NCBI GenBank assembly: GCA_028873815.1
Contig: JAPPNN010000068.1
Span: 1 to 64,000 of the forward strand
Reading direction: 5' to 3'
From: Gemmatimonadota bacterium
Lineage (GTDB): Bacteria; Gemmatimonadota; Gemmatimonadetes; Longimicrobiales; Gaopeijiaceae
DNA: 64,000 nucleotides
In this document: piece after piece, positions 26,133 through 33,614 of the stretch
Layout: the number at the start of each line of letters is the position of its first letter
Numbering within the stretch: position 1 is the stretch's first letter
Position numbers and translations under genes: made by a program
Notes under the pieces: generated by a model
Seen by the model: only the letters and a program-made list of their open reading frames with translations
The model's database searches: none
What the model was told of the DNA's origin: nothing

Positions 26133-26699
26133 TCAGGCCCCGTCCTTGAGGCGTTCCACGTTCTCCGCGTACATCGACGACTTCTCCAGCACCGGGTTCG
26201 CGTTGTAGGCCTCGGATTGCCCCGGCGGAATGCTCAGGTACTCCCAGTCCTCGCCCCGGAAGGATCGGGCCAGCAGGACGATCTGCCCCACATGATACGC
26301 CAGATGGGCCATCGAGCGCAGGAGCGCCTCGTCGACGCGGAACAGGACGCCCCGGATGGTGATCGGCGCGGCGAGATCGTCGTCGGTCAGTTCCGCCAGC
26401 GCGCCGAACAGCACCCGCCACCCGCGTTCCCACTTCTCGGTGACCTCCGCGGGCGACACATCGCGCGCCTCGAATTCGGAGTCGCGGTCGCGCCACGGTT
26501 TCTCGCCATCCGTGGTGAGCAGGTCGGTGAACTTGGACTCCAGGTTGCCGGCGACGTGCCACACGATGATCGCGACCGAGTTGCCATCATTGCCGCGGGC
26601 GTGCAGTTCCTCGGGCCGCACCTGCCGCAGGGCGCGCTTGCCGAGGAGCTTGTAGCGCAGGAACTCGGCTTCGATGAGGGGGAGGAGCGTGCGGGTCAT
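26133..26699 (-). CDS. DinB-like (DUF1572-type) protein
   Basis: A 188-residue four-helix-bundle protein of the DinB/YfiT superfamily. Metal-binding histidines are visible in IIVWHVAGNLESKFTDLL and MAHLAYHVGQIVLLA, the latter being the family signature. The C-terminal segment IPPGQSEAYNANP is typical of the DUF1572 branch. Superfamily members include metal-dependent thiol transferases, but the reaction of this branch is unknown. It is cytoplasmic. A small open frame ends 5 bases upstream and may be co-transcribed. The start chosen is the ATG that begins directly with the first helix. Confidence 0.8.
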   Translation of the reverse strand: MTRTLLPLIEAEFLRYKLLGKRALRQVRPEELHARGNDGNSVAIIVWHVAGNLESKFTDLLTTDGEKPWRDRDSEFEARDVSPAEVTEKWERGWRVLFGALAELTDDDLAAPITIRGVLFRVDEALLRSMAHLAYHVGQIVLLARSFRGEDWEYLSIPPGQSEAYNANPVLEKSSMYAENVERLKDGA

Positions 26700-26704
26700 T
26701 GGGG

Positions 26705-26836
26705 CTACGCCAACTCCAAGCGCTCGATCTCCTGGTCGGTGTCGGCCAGGGTGACCTCGAAGATCCGCTCCGCCGCCCTGCGCAGGCGGCTGTCCAGGTT
26801 TGACGGGATGAGATCCTGCAAGCGATATGAGGGCAT
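26705..26836 (-). CDS. Possible small protein upstream of the DinB-like gene
   Basis: A 43-codon frame beginning MPSYRLQDLIPSN and continuing as a charged helix (RRAAERIFEVTLADTDQE). It ends 5 bases before the DinB-like start, as expected for a co-transcribed leader gene. No family is recognised, no strong ribosome-binding site is visible, and short frames are common in such GC-rich DNA, so the call is tentative. Confidence 0.35.
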   Translation of the reverse strand: MPSYRLQDLIPSNLDSRLRRAAERIFEVTLADTDQEIERLELA

Positions 26837-26882
26837 CGATTCGCCCCGAGGTGTGGTCGGTTGGTCTGCGCGATGGCGAAGA

Positions 26883-26905
26883 ATACTCATATGAGCATAT
26901 ACTCA
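26883..26905. promoter_or_regulatory. Palindrome in the divergent gap before the TonB-like gene
   Basis: CTCATATGAG (26886-26895) is a perfect 10-bp palindrome in an AT-rich segment, with ATACTCA repeated directly at 26883-26889 and 26899-26905. It lies 33 bases before the TonB-like start and upstream of the small frame/DinB-like genes. A regulator-binding site is plausible; nothing else supports it. Confidence 0.4.
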
Positions 26906-26928
26906 CCATTGCGAGTGGGGATGCGACA

Positions 26929-27459
26929 ATGAGCGAGAAACGAAGACTCTTCGACCGCACGAGCTATTGGATCCTGGGCCTGATTGCCGGGGGAGCCCTG
27001 GGCTTGTTCGCCGGCGACCTGGATTCGTGGCTATTCCCGGACCGCTGGGTCGCGGCGTGTGAAACCATGCTTGAGGAAGAGTGGGGTGCAGGGCACCACT
27101 TGTTTTTCACCGATGGCGAACTGTGTGTCGCGATCGTCTATCCCGAGTTGGCGGGCCGGGAACTGATCCGCAACGACGCAACCGACGCTCGCCACAGTGC
27201 CTATGGGACGGTACTGGACACCCATGACGCAGCACTGCGCTCGAGCCAGGGCGGCGAGGTTCGCGTCCGCTTCCGCGTCGACGCCGGAGGCGCTCCGGTC
27301 GATCCCGAGGTCTCGGAGAGTTCGGGGAGTGCCGCAGTGGAGGCATTCGCCCTGGACCTCGCGAAAACAATGACGTTCTCCGCGGTCGCGACAGGGGAAG
27401 CCTCTAACGAGACGTGGGCCGAGTACCCCGTCTCCATAGGTGTACGGCCCCGGCAATAG
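26929..27459 (+). CDS. Membrane-anchored protein with TonB-like C-terminal domain
   Basis: A 176-residue protein starting MSEKRRLFDR, with one transmembrane helix near the N terminus (about 12-30). The central part has two cysteines (VAACETMLEEE and GELCVAIVY). The C-terminal 70 residues, GGEVRVRFRVDAGGAPVDP followed by an SSGSAAVEAFALD helix and a final strand, resemble the TonB/energy-transducer C-terminal fold, which contacts outer-membrane transporters. The usual proline-rich periplasmic linker of TonB is absent, so it may be a short TonB-like partner rather than a true transducer. The ATG is chosen 34 codons inside the longest frame, right before the basic residues and helix. Confidence 0.55.
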   Translation: MSEKRRLFDRTSYWILGLIAGGALGLFAGDLDSWLFPDRWVAACETMLEEEWGAGHHLFFTDGELCVAIVYPELAGRELIRNDATDARHSAYGTVLDTHDAALRSSQGGEVRVRFRVDAGGAPVDPEVSESSGSAAVEAFALDLAKTMTFSAVATGEASNETWAEYPVSIGVRPRQ

Positions 27460-27529
27460 CTTCGGCGGACCATGCTGTCCATCGTCTTTGCCGTTGTCGC
27501 AAGCCCGAGTCGCCAAGTCAAGCTGGCAT

Positions 27530-27559
27530 AATGCATGCATTTCCATTACACTATGCATT
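27530..27559 (+). promoter_or_regulatory. Probable autoregulatory operator of the FitA-like toxin-antitoxin module
   Basis: AATGCATGCATT (27530-27541) is a perfect 12-bp palindrome, and a third half-site, ATGCATT, is at 27553-27559. The element also contains CATAAT (27527-27532), a -10-like hexamer overlapping its edge. It ends 29 bases before the antitoxin ATG. Ribbon-helix-helix antitoxins normally bind such repeated half-sites to repress their own operon. Confidence 0.55.
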
Positions 27560-27588
27560 CCCCTTTCGAACACGGAGCGCCGACACTG

Positions 27589-28107
27589 ATGGGCGTACTC
27601 ACCATTCGCAACGTGGACGACGAGGTCATCGCCGCGCTCAAGGCGCGAGCCAAGGCCAATCACCGCTCGCTTGAGGGTGAACTTCGCCACCTCCTGAGCC
27701 GCTATGCGGTCCCGGACTCCAACCTCGGCCTGGTGCGTGAGCGGGCGCGTGCCGCCTACGGCCCTGCTCCAGCCGCCCAGGACACTGCTACCGACTCCGC
27801 GCCCGAGGCCACCGATTCACGTCCGACGCCCAAGACCGAGCGGGTGGAATGGCTGGGCGCGATGCGAGATGTCACCGCGATCACGGGAGACATCATCTCG
27901 CCCGTCTCCGAGCTGTCCGACTGGAACGTTTACCGTTCGGACACGACATCCGGCGAAGCACCCGACGAGGAGGGTAGCGAGGCCCGGTGCCCCTGCTGCT
28001 GGACACCCACATCTGGATCTGGAGCGTGGGGAGCCCGGGTCGCATCTCGACCAGAGTCCGTGACGCTCTGTCGAACCCGGAAAACGCCCTGGCGCTTTCC
28101 CCCGTGA
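27589..28107 (+). CDS. FitA-like ribbon-helix-helix antitoxin with long C-terminal overlap
   Basis: Residues 1-40 (MGVLTIRNVDDEVIAALKAR, ending LLSRYA) form an Arc/FitA ribbon-helix-helix DNA-binding domain. A Pro/Ala/Thr-rich linker (about 55-80) leads to RVEWLGAMRDVTAITGDIISPVSE, which resembles the toxin-binding tail of antitoxins paired with PIN toxins. Such antitoxins normally stop near 80-120 residues, just at the toxin start. Here the frame runs on for 121 bases inside the toxin gene, giving 172 residues with a low-complexity end. A one-base indel near 27950 would restore a stop (TAG at 27975) just before the toxin, so a frameshift or sequence error is possible. The ATG with GGAG upstream is preferred over ATGs at 27535 and 27553. 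Confidence 0.7.
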   Translation: MGVLTIRNVDDEVIAALKARAKANHRSLEGELRHLLSRYAVPDSNLGLVRERARAAYGPAPAAQDTATDSAPEATDSRPTPKTERVEWLGAMRDVTAITGDIISPVSELSDWNVYRSDTTSGEAPDEEGSEARCPCCWTPTSGSGAWGARVASRPESVTLCRTRKTPWRFPP

Positions 28108-28382
28108 GCGTCTGGGAGGCATTGTTGCTCGCGGAAAAGGGCCGCGTGGACCTTGCTCCCGATCCCTGGACCTGGGTCCGCATGGCCTTCGCGACCCAGC
28201 CGATGCGGGAGTTCCCCGTGACCCACCAGGTCGCGCTCCGCAGCCGCAGCGTACGCCTTCCCCATGACGACCCGGCCGACCGCTTCATCGCCGCGACGGC
28301 CATGGTTCACCGGCTCACGCTGGTAACGGCGGACCGGTTGCTTCTTGGCTGTCCCGATATCCGCGTGCTGCCGGACGCCTGA
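27987..28382 (+). CDS. PIN-domain toxin (VapC family)
   Basis: A 131-residue PIN domain starting at GTG: PLLLDTHIWIWSV (Asp at the active site), a conserved Glu in PVSVWEALLLAEKG, and the C-terminal DDPADRFIAATAM and LVTADRLLLG with the second and third acidic residues. Characterised VapC toxins are Mg-dependent ribonucleases that cut tRNA or rRNA. All four acidic residues of the active site are present, so the toxin should be active. It pairs with the antitoxin overlapping its 5' end. It ends one base before the convergent DUF5117 protease gene. Confidence 0.85.
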   Translation: MPLLLDTHIWIWSVGSPGRISTRVRDALSNPENALALSPVSVWEALLLAEKGRVDLAPDPWTWVRMAFATQPMREFPVTHQVALRSRSVRLPHDDPADRFIAATAMVHRLTLVTADRLLLGCPDIRVLPDA

Positions 28383-30809
28383 CTACCCCCCCGGGTCCAG
28401 CACTGCGTCGATCCGCGCGATCGCGTCCTCGAAGTGGAGCCGCGTGGCCCTGTGGGACGTGCCGCCGGAGGCGGCCGCAAGCTCACCGCGAAGGGCGCCA
28501 AGCTGGCCGCGCACGAACGGGACCACGTCGGACTGCATCGCCTCTTCGTCCTCCATCAACTCGGCCATCCGGGCGAGCCAGGCACGTTGCAGGTTGCGAC
28601 GGTAGGCGTCCGTGGCATTGCCCGAGCCGACCTCGGACCACACGCCCGCGCGCAGGTCGTCGAGCATCTCGCCCATCAAGTACGCGTCGTTGCCGTTGAA
28701 GGCCTCCTGCTCCACGAGCCGCTTCATCCGCGCGACGTTGAGCACCTGGTTCAGGGCCTGGGTCTGGCGGGTGCGCACGAGTTCGACGGCGCCGGTCCCC
28801 TGGAAGCGGTCCAGGATATCGGCTTCGAGGAGCCAGGCGGGGGTCGCGAAAACCTGCCGATTCAGGTATTCCAGCGCCCGCTGCTGGCGATCGCGGTCGA
28901 CCATCTCGTAGGGGACGCCGTCCTGTCCCTGGCGCCGGCGGGTGCGCACGACGCCGCCCACGTTGGCGACCACGTGCCCGGTGTAGCGGCCCCACTGGCC
29001 CACCACGTTGTTGTAGAGCTCCTGGAGCTGCGCGTAGTCCTCGCCCTCTTCGTAGGTCCAGTCGGTCAGGTTGTCGACAATGCGCTTGAGGTTCTCGATG
29101 CCGTAGTCGGACGCGCGCATGGCGTCGTCGCCGATCGCCTCGGTGAGGGCCGAGGGGTCTGAACCGGTCGGGCTTGAGAAGCGGTAGACCGGGTCCTCCT
29201 GCATCTCGGCGACCATCTCGCGCAGCTCCTCGCGCTCGCTCAGGCGGTCCTCGCCGGGGAAGTAGGTGTAGCCCCACTGGATGGCGAACTTGTCGTAGGG
29301 CCCCACGAGCGGCAGGTAGCAGGTGTCGTCGCCGGGCTGCGCGACGTAGTTGAAGCGGGCGTAGTCCATGATCGACGGCGCAACGCCCATCTCGCAGACG
29401 AAGCGGGTGCGCAGGTCCTCGACCGGGTAGGCGGCCGACGCCTGCATGTTGTGCTGGAGCCCGATCGTGTGGCCGACCTCGTGCGCCGAGACGAAGCGGA
29501 TGAGTTCGCCCATCACCTCGTCGTCGAACTTGATCCCCCGCGCGTCCTCGTTGGCCGGGGCGGTCTGCACGAAGAACCAGTTGCGCACGAGGTTCATGAC
29601 GTTGTGGTACCACTGGATGTCACTCTCCAGGATCTCGCCGGTGCGCGGGTCGTGCACGTGCGGACCCGACGCGTTCTGAATCGGGGAGGCCAGGTAGCGG
29701 ATCACCGAGTAGCGCGCGTCTTCGGGGCTCCAGTCCGGGTCGTCGGTGGGCGCGTCGGCGGCGATGATCGCGTTGCTGAATCCGGCCTGCTCGAAGGCGG
29801 GCTGCCAGTCCACGACGCCCTGCTTCAGCCAGGGCACCCACTTGGGCGGCGTGGCCGGGTCGATGTAGTAGACGATCGGCTTGACCGGATCGACCAGCTC
29901 GCCGCGCGCGTGGGCCTCGGGGTCGCTGGGCTCCAGCCGCCAGCGCGTGACGAGGCAGCGCGTGACCGCACGCTGTTCGTCCAGGCCGTAGTCGATCTGG
30001 CTGGTGCTGAAGAACCCGACGCGCTCGTCGCAGAGCCGGGGCTCCATGGGGTCGTCGGGGAGCAGCAGCATCGAGTGGTGCATCTCCATCGACAGCGTGT
30101 TGCTGGCGGCGTTCGAGGGGGCCTCGGTGGCGTCGTAGGTCAGGACCCGCCGCACCTCGACGTTCGTGGGAAACGCGGTCGCGCGCACCACGTAGGTGCG
30201 GTCGGCGTCCACCCGCCGCACGCCGTACGCCTGGCGGCGGAAGCTCTGCAGGCCAAGCAGCGTGATGTCCTCGGTGAAGAGGTCGGTTACCTCCACGACC
30301 ACGGCGGTCGAATCCTCGTTCATCACCTCCACGTCGAACGCCATGATGATTGGCTCGAAGTTCGAGTTGCGGACCGCCCCCGCGATCGCCGTGGTGTCAT
30401 CGGCCACGTTCTCGTAGCTGACCAGGCGCAGCAGGACGCGGTCGCCGTCGTGCTCCCAGCGCACGGTCGAGGTGTTCGCCTTCGAGCCCCCGTAGCCGGC
30501 ACCGTCGGGGGTGCGCGCGATCCGGGTCAACAGCAGCATCTCGCGGCCGATCATGTCGAGCGGGATCTCGTAGAAGAGGTCGCGGTCGATCATGTGCGTG
30601 TCGAAGAGGCCCTCGCTGGTGATCGCGTCTTCGGTAATCACGTCGGAGTACGATGTCGTCGTGTCCTGCTCTTCCTCGCCGCCGGCTTCTTCCTGCTCCT
30701 GGGGCGGTACGGGCGTGGGGAGCGGGGCAGCGGTCAGCGCCTGGGGCGTGACAAGGAGGGCGACGCTGATGATCAGGGAGACGAGAGTCGAGTTGGTCGT
30801 GCTGCGCAT
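28383..30809 (-). CDS. Secreted zinc metalloprotease, DUF5117/DUF5118 type
   Basis: An 808-residue exported protein (signal peptide about 1-28, followed by a Pro/Glu-rich stretch). The N-terminal half matches the DUF5117 domain (FDTHMIDRDLFYEIPLDMIG, ARTPDGAGYGG). The zinc site is His443-Glu444-Val-Gly-His447 and His453 in HEVGHTIGLQH, the metzincin pattern HExxHxxGxxH, followed by a helical C-terminal part (LTEAIGDDAMRASDYG, TDWTYEEGEDYAQLQ). The family is abundant in Gemmatimonadota and Bacteroidota and is assumed to degrade proteins outside the cell. All three zinc ligands are intact. It stands alone on its strand, with 255 bases of apparently empty sequence upstream. Confidence 0.9.
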   Translation of the reverse strand: MRSTTNSTLVSLIISVALLVTPQALTAAPLPTPVPPQEQEEAGGEEEQDTTTSYSDVITEDAITSEGLFDTHMIDRDLFYEIPLDMIGREMLLLTRIARTPDGAGYGGSKANTSTVRWEHDGDRVLLRLVSYENVADDTTAIAGAVRNSNFEPIIMAFDVEVMNEDSTAVVVEVTDLFTEDITLLGLQSFRRQAYGVRRVDADRTYVVRATAFPTNVEVRRVLTYDATEAPSNAASNTLSMEMHHSMLLLPDDPMEPRLCDERVGFFSTSQIDYGLDEQRAVTRCLVTRWRLEPSDPEAHARGELVDPVKPIVYYIDPATPPKWVPWLKQGVVDWQPAFEQAGFSNAIIAADAPTDDPDWSPEDARYSVIRYLASPIQNASGPHVHDPRTGEILESDIQWYHNVMNLVRNWFFVQTAPANEDARGIKFDDEVMGELIRFVSAHEVGHTIGLQHNMQASAAYPVEDLRTRFVCEMGVAPSIMDYARFNYVAQPGDDTCYLPLVGPYDKFAIQWGYTYFPGEDRLSEREELREMVAEMQEDPVYRFSSPTGSDPSALTEAIGDDAMRASDYGIENLKRIVDNLTDWTYEEGEDYAQLQELYNNVVGQWGRYTGHVVANVGGVVRTRRRQGQDGVPYEMVDRDRQQRALEYLNRQVFATPAWLLEADILDRFQGTGAVELVRTRQTQALNQVLNVARMKRLVEQEAFNGNDAYLMGEMLDDLRAGVWSEVGSGNATDAYRRNLQRAWLARMAELMEDEEAMQSDVVPFVRGQLGALRGELAAASGGTSHRATRLHFEDAIARIDAVLDPGG

Positions 30810-31064
30810 GATCTTTCCTTCTGTCGGGATGGTGTGGTGCGCTGCGGCGGGCGGATAACCGCGGTGGCGGCGCGGGCCGCTTCCGAGCGAATCCTACAGT
30901 ACGGAGCCGGGCGGGCGCGGGCCAGCACGAGGGCGGCCTGGCGGTGTCAGAGCGTTAGTACAGTTTCTGGCATAAACTGAACCAACAGCACGACGACCAC
31001 TGAAGGCACAACCCCCGCTGGATCGGTTTGCAGGGAAAACCGAGATCGGCCCCGACTCCGGCAA

Positions 31065-32825
31065 TCAGCAACCCATCCCAGCCCGCCCGAACTCCGCCCG
31101 GAAGAGCGCCCTGGTGTTCGGATCGACGCGCACATCCGACGGTTCGGCCGAAACCGGGATGACGAAGCGGTTCGCCCCGGGGCGCACCTCGACGGTGGTT
31201 ACCTGCGCGGGCAGTGGATCGCTGTTGTGGTATACGCCGACTTCGAGCGGGAAGTCGAACCGGCCTACTGCCTGCACCTGGTTCAGTTCGATCTCCAGCG
31301 CCCCGGCAGCGGCGTCGTATCGCCACGAGCCCGCCAGCTGCGGGTTGCCGCCCTGCCGCAGCCACTGGTCGAAGAACGCCTGCAGGTCGTCGTTCGAGGC
31401 TTCCTCCATGGCGCGCATGAAGTCGTCGGTGGTGGCGGTCCCGTTGAAGTGGCGCGCGTAGTAGAGCCGGATGCCCCGCCAGAACGCCTCGTCGCCGAGC
31501 CGACTGCGGAGCATGTGGAGGACCCAGGCGCCCTTCTGGTAGGTCGCGACGCTGGTCACGCGCGACATGTCGGTGAGGTTGTCGTGGACGATGCGGTAGT
31601 CCGGGTTTTCGTCGTACCAACGCCACACGCGGTCCGCCGCTTCACGGAGCCCGGCCACGAAGTCGTCGCGCCCGTAGGCGTGCTCGCGGAAGAGCAGCGT
31701 GAAGTACGTCGCGAAGCCCTCGCTCAGCCACACGTCGTCCCACTCGGACTCGGTGACCGAATTGCCGAACCACTGATGCGCGATCTCGTGGATGATCACG
31801 TTGCGCCAGCGCACCGAGCGTTCGCCCGTGACCGAGTTCTCGCCGTACATGAGCGCGGTCGCCGCCTCCATTCCCCCGCCCGTCGCGGGCGAGGTGATGT
31901 TGGCGAGCTTCTCGTAGGCGAAAGGGCCCACGTATGCGTCGTAGAAATGCAGGACTTCCATGGTGGGCACCGCGAAGTCATGGAAGCCCGCGTCCCGGTC
32001 GCGCGCGTACACCCAGGTCTGCACGGGCAGGCCCTTGAACTCGCCCAGGTGCTGCACGGCGAAGCGCGCCACGCCAACGACGTAGAGCCACGGTGGAATC
32101 CGCACCGACTGCTTCCAGTGCGTCAGGCGCATGCCGCCGTCCAGATCCGTTTCCTCCACGAGCCGCCCGTTCGACACGACCTGGTAGTGCGCGGGTGCAG
32201 TGATGATGAACTCGCACGTCGCCTTGTCGCCGATGTGATCCACCGTGGGCAGCCAGTTGCGCGCCCGGTTCGGCCAGTTGTCGCTGAAGAAGGTGCGCTC
32301 GCCGTACTTGTTCGGCCCGATGCGCAGTCCAGACGCGGGAATGCCGCGGTAGCCGACCGTGAACGTGGCGCGGGCGCCGGTGGTGCCGGGGTCGGAAAGG
32401 CTGACGGTCAGCAGGTCGTTCTCGTGGCGATGGGCGAGCGCCTCGCCATTGTCGGGCGGATCCCCCCCACCGCCCCGCGTCACGCCGACAACCTCCATGC
32501 CGCGTCCGTCCTCGCTGCGCCCGATCAGGTCGAGAGGCACCTCGGTGACGCCATCGGTGGTGAAGCGCACGGTCACGGTCGCACGTCCGGTGATCTCGTC
32601 GGTGTCGTCGCGCAGCGTGAGTTCGAAGCGGTAGGCCTCGATATCGATGCCGGGCCGGCTGGGGCCGCGGCCGCCAGGGCCGTCCTGCGCGGCGAGCGGG
32701 GCGATGCCGATGGGCAGCGTCGCGAGCAGGGTTGCCAGCAACGGCCCGACCAGGGGCGGCGCGTGTCGTGCGGTGCGACTGTGACGCATGGTGCGACTGT
32801 GATGCGCGGTACGACTCTGATGCAT
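31065..32825 (-). CDS. M1 family aminopeptidase, exported
   Basis: A 586-residue zinc aminopeptidase that would remove N-terminal residues from peptides. The signal peptide is preceded by a short repeated His/Ser/Arg/Thr-rich leader; the hydrophobic core ends near PLAAQD. The substrate-anchoring segment GGGMEAATALMYGE corresponds to the GAMEN motif of the family (here GGMEA), and the zinc site is His346-Glu347-Ile-Ala-His350 with third ligand Glu369 in WLSEGFATYF. Two starts are possible, ATG at 32825 or at 32789; they sit in adjacent copies of an 18-base repeat. Length is shorter than classical PepN because the C-terminal helical domain is reduced, as in other exported M1 enzymes. Confidence 0.88.
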   Translation of the reverse strand: MHQSRTAHHSRTMRHSRTARHAPPLVGPLLATLLATLPIGIAPLAAQDGPGGRGPSRPGIDIEAYRFELTLRDDTDEITGRATVTVRFTTDGVTEVPLDLIGRSEDGRGMEVVGVTRGGGGDPPDNGEALAHRHENDLLTVSLSDPGTTGARATFTVGYRGIPASGLRIGPNKYGERTFFSDNWPNRARNWLPTVDHIGDKATCEFIITAPAHYQVVSNGRLVEETDLDGGMRLTHWKQSVRIPPWLYVVGVARFAVQHLGEFKGLPVQTWVYARDRDAGFHDFAVPTMEVLHFYDAYVGPFAYEKLANITSPATGGGMEAATALMYGENSVTGERSVRWRNVIIHEIAHQWFGNSVTESEWDDVWLSEGFATYFTLLFREHAYGRDDFVAGLREAADRVWRWYDENPDYRIVHDNLTDMSRVTSVATYQKGAWVLHMLRSRLGDEAFWRGIRLYYARHFNGTATTDDFMRAMEEASNDDLQAFFDQWLRQGGNPQLAGSWRYDAAAGALEIELNQVQAVGRFDFPLEVGVYHNSDPLPAQVTTVEVRPGANRFVIPVSAEPSDVRVDPNTRALFRAEFGRAGMGC

Positions 32826-32826
32826 G
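32773..32826. repeat. Three tandem 18-bp repeats over the M1 peptidase start
   Basis: Units at 32773-32790, 32791-32808 and 32809-32826 are near copies (for example GTGCGACTGTGACGCATG and GTGCGACTGTGATGCGCG). On the minus strand they encode a repeated H-S-R-T motif and provide alternative ATG codons at 32825 and 32789. Repeat-number changes would add or remove six residues or shift the usable start without breaking the frame. Confidence 0.7.
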
Positions 32827-32938
32827 GGGCCTCCTGTCGGTGGACGGGAGGGGCGAAGATGCTCTCGGCAGCGGTGCCGGGCAACCTGAATCGGCCCGCC
32901 GCGTTGCGGGCGCCGGTAAGTTTCATATCTTACCAGTC

Positions 32939-33190
32939 ATGAAGACCACGATCTCGACAAGAGGACAGCTCGTTCTGCCCGCCGAACTCCGGCAACGCGA
33001 CGGGGTGACGCCCGGTCAGGAATTCGCCATCGAGCGGCTCGGGCCGGGCGTTTATCGCCTGGAGCGCACGGGAGGGCAGACAAACCTCGGCCTGGTGGAC
33101 CTGTTGTTGGCGTGCCCCGAAAAGGGCTGGTTCGTCCCTGTTCCCTCCGAGTCGACCGCCGACCTGCCGGATTCCAGGTTCGCGGAGTAG
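32939..33190 (+). CDS. AbrB/MazE-type antitoxin
   Basis: An 83-residue protein whose first 45 residues (MKTTISTRGQLVLPAELRQR, then VTPGQEFAIERLGPGVYRL) form a SpoVT/AbrB swapped-hairpin DNA-binding domain. The C-terminal half, with LVDLLLACPEKGWFVPVPSEST, is the usual toxin-binding tail of AbrB-type antitoxins linked to PIN toxins. It stops directly before the PIN toxin coding sequence. The ATG is chosen because the family begins there; the longer upstream frame lies inside the divergent M1 gene. AT-rich CATATCTTACC just upstream may be part of its promoter. Confidence 0.85.
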   Translation: MKTTISTRGQLVLPAELRQRDGVTPGQEFAIERLGPGVYRLERTGGQTNLGLVDLLLACPEKGWFVPVPSESTADLPDSRFAE

Positions 33191-33194
33191 TCCG

Positions 33195-33614
33195 ATCCGA
33201 TACCTCGTAGACACGAACGTCCTGTCGGAGGCAACCACGCGCGACCCGAGCCCCGGCGTCATTCAGTGGCTGCGCGCCCATGAACAGGAATTGGCGGTGA
33301 ATCCGATCGTCCTCGGCGAGATCCGGTTCGGCATCCGGCTGCTGCCGCCGGGCCGGGGACGAGATCTGCTTGAACTCTGGTTCGACGAGGTCGTGCGCCG
33401 GATCGACTGCGTGCCCATGGATGCCGATACGGGACTCCGCTGGGCAGAGCTTCTTGTCGCACTGCGCAGGCAAGGAAGAGCGATGCCGGTCAGGGACAGC
33501 CTGATCGCCGCAACGGCGCTTGTCCACGGACTCGTGGTCGCTACCCGCAACCGAAAGGACTTCGAGCGGGCGGGCGTTGAGATTGTGAATCCATTCACAT
33601 GGCGGGCGACTTGA
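33195..33614 (+). CDS. PIN-domain toxin lacking a canonical start codon
   Basis: The frame from about 33192 encodes a full PIN domain: IRYLVDTNVLSEATTRDP with the first Asp, LGEIRFGIRLL with a conserved Glu, MPVRDSLIAATALVHGLVVATRN with the last acidic residues. The expected start, just before IRYLVDTN, reads CCG-ATC rather than an ATG or GTG, and no ATG, GTG or TTG occurs in frame for about 90 bases upstream. Initiation at ATC (33195), a +1 shift from the antitoxin, or inactivation by mutation are the options. The coding part is otherwise intact. The gene overlaps the following protease start by 16 bases. Confidence 0.7.
   Translation: MRYLVDTNVLSEATTRDPSPGVIQWLRAHEQELAVNPIVLGEIRFGIRLLPPGRGRDLLELWFDEVVRRIDCVPMDADTGLRWAELLVALRRQGRAMPVRDSLIAATALVHGLVVATRNRKDFERAGVEIVNPFTWRAT

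Noticed and set aside
29451..30980. Long open frame on the + strand inside the DUF5117 protease gene.
   Set aside because: Low-complexity translation without domains; the minus strand carries HEVGHTIGLQH and a signal peptide.
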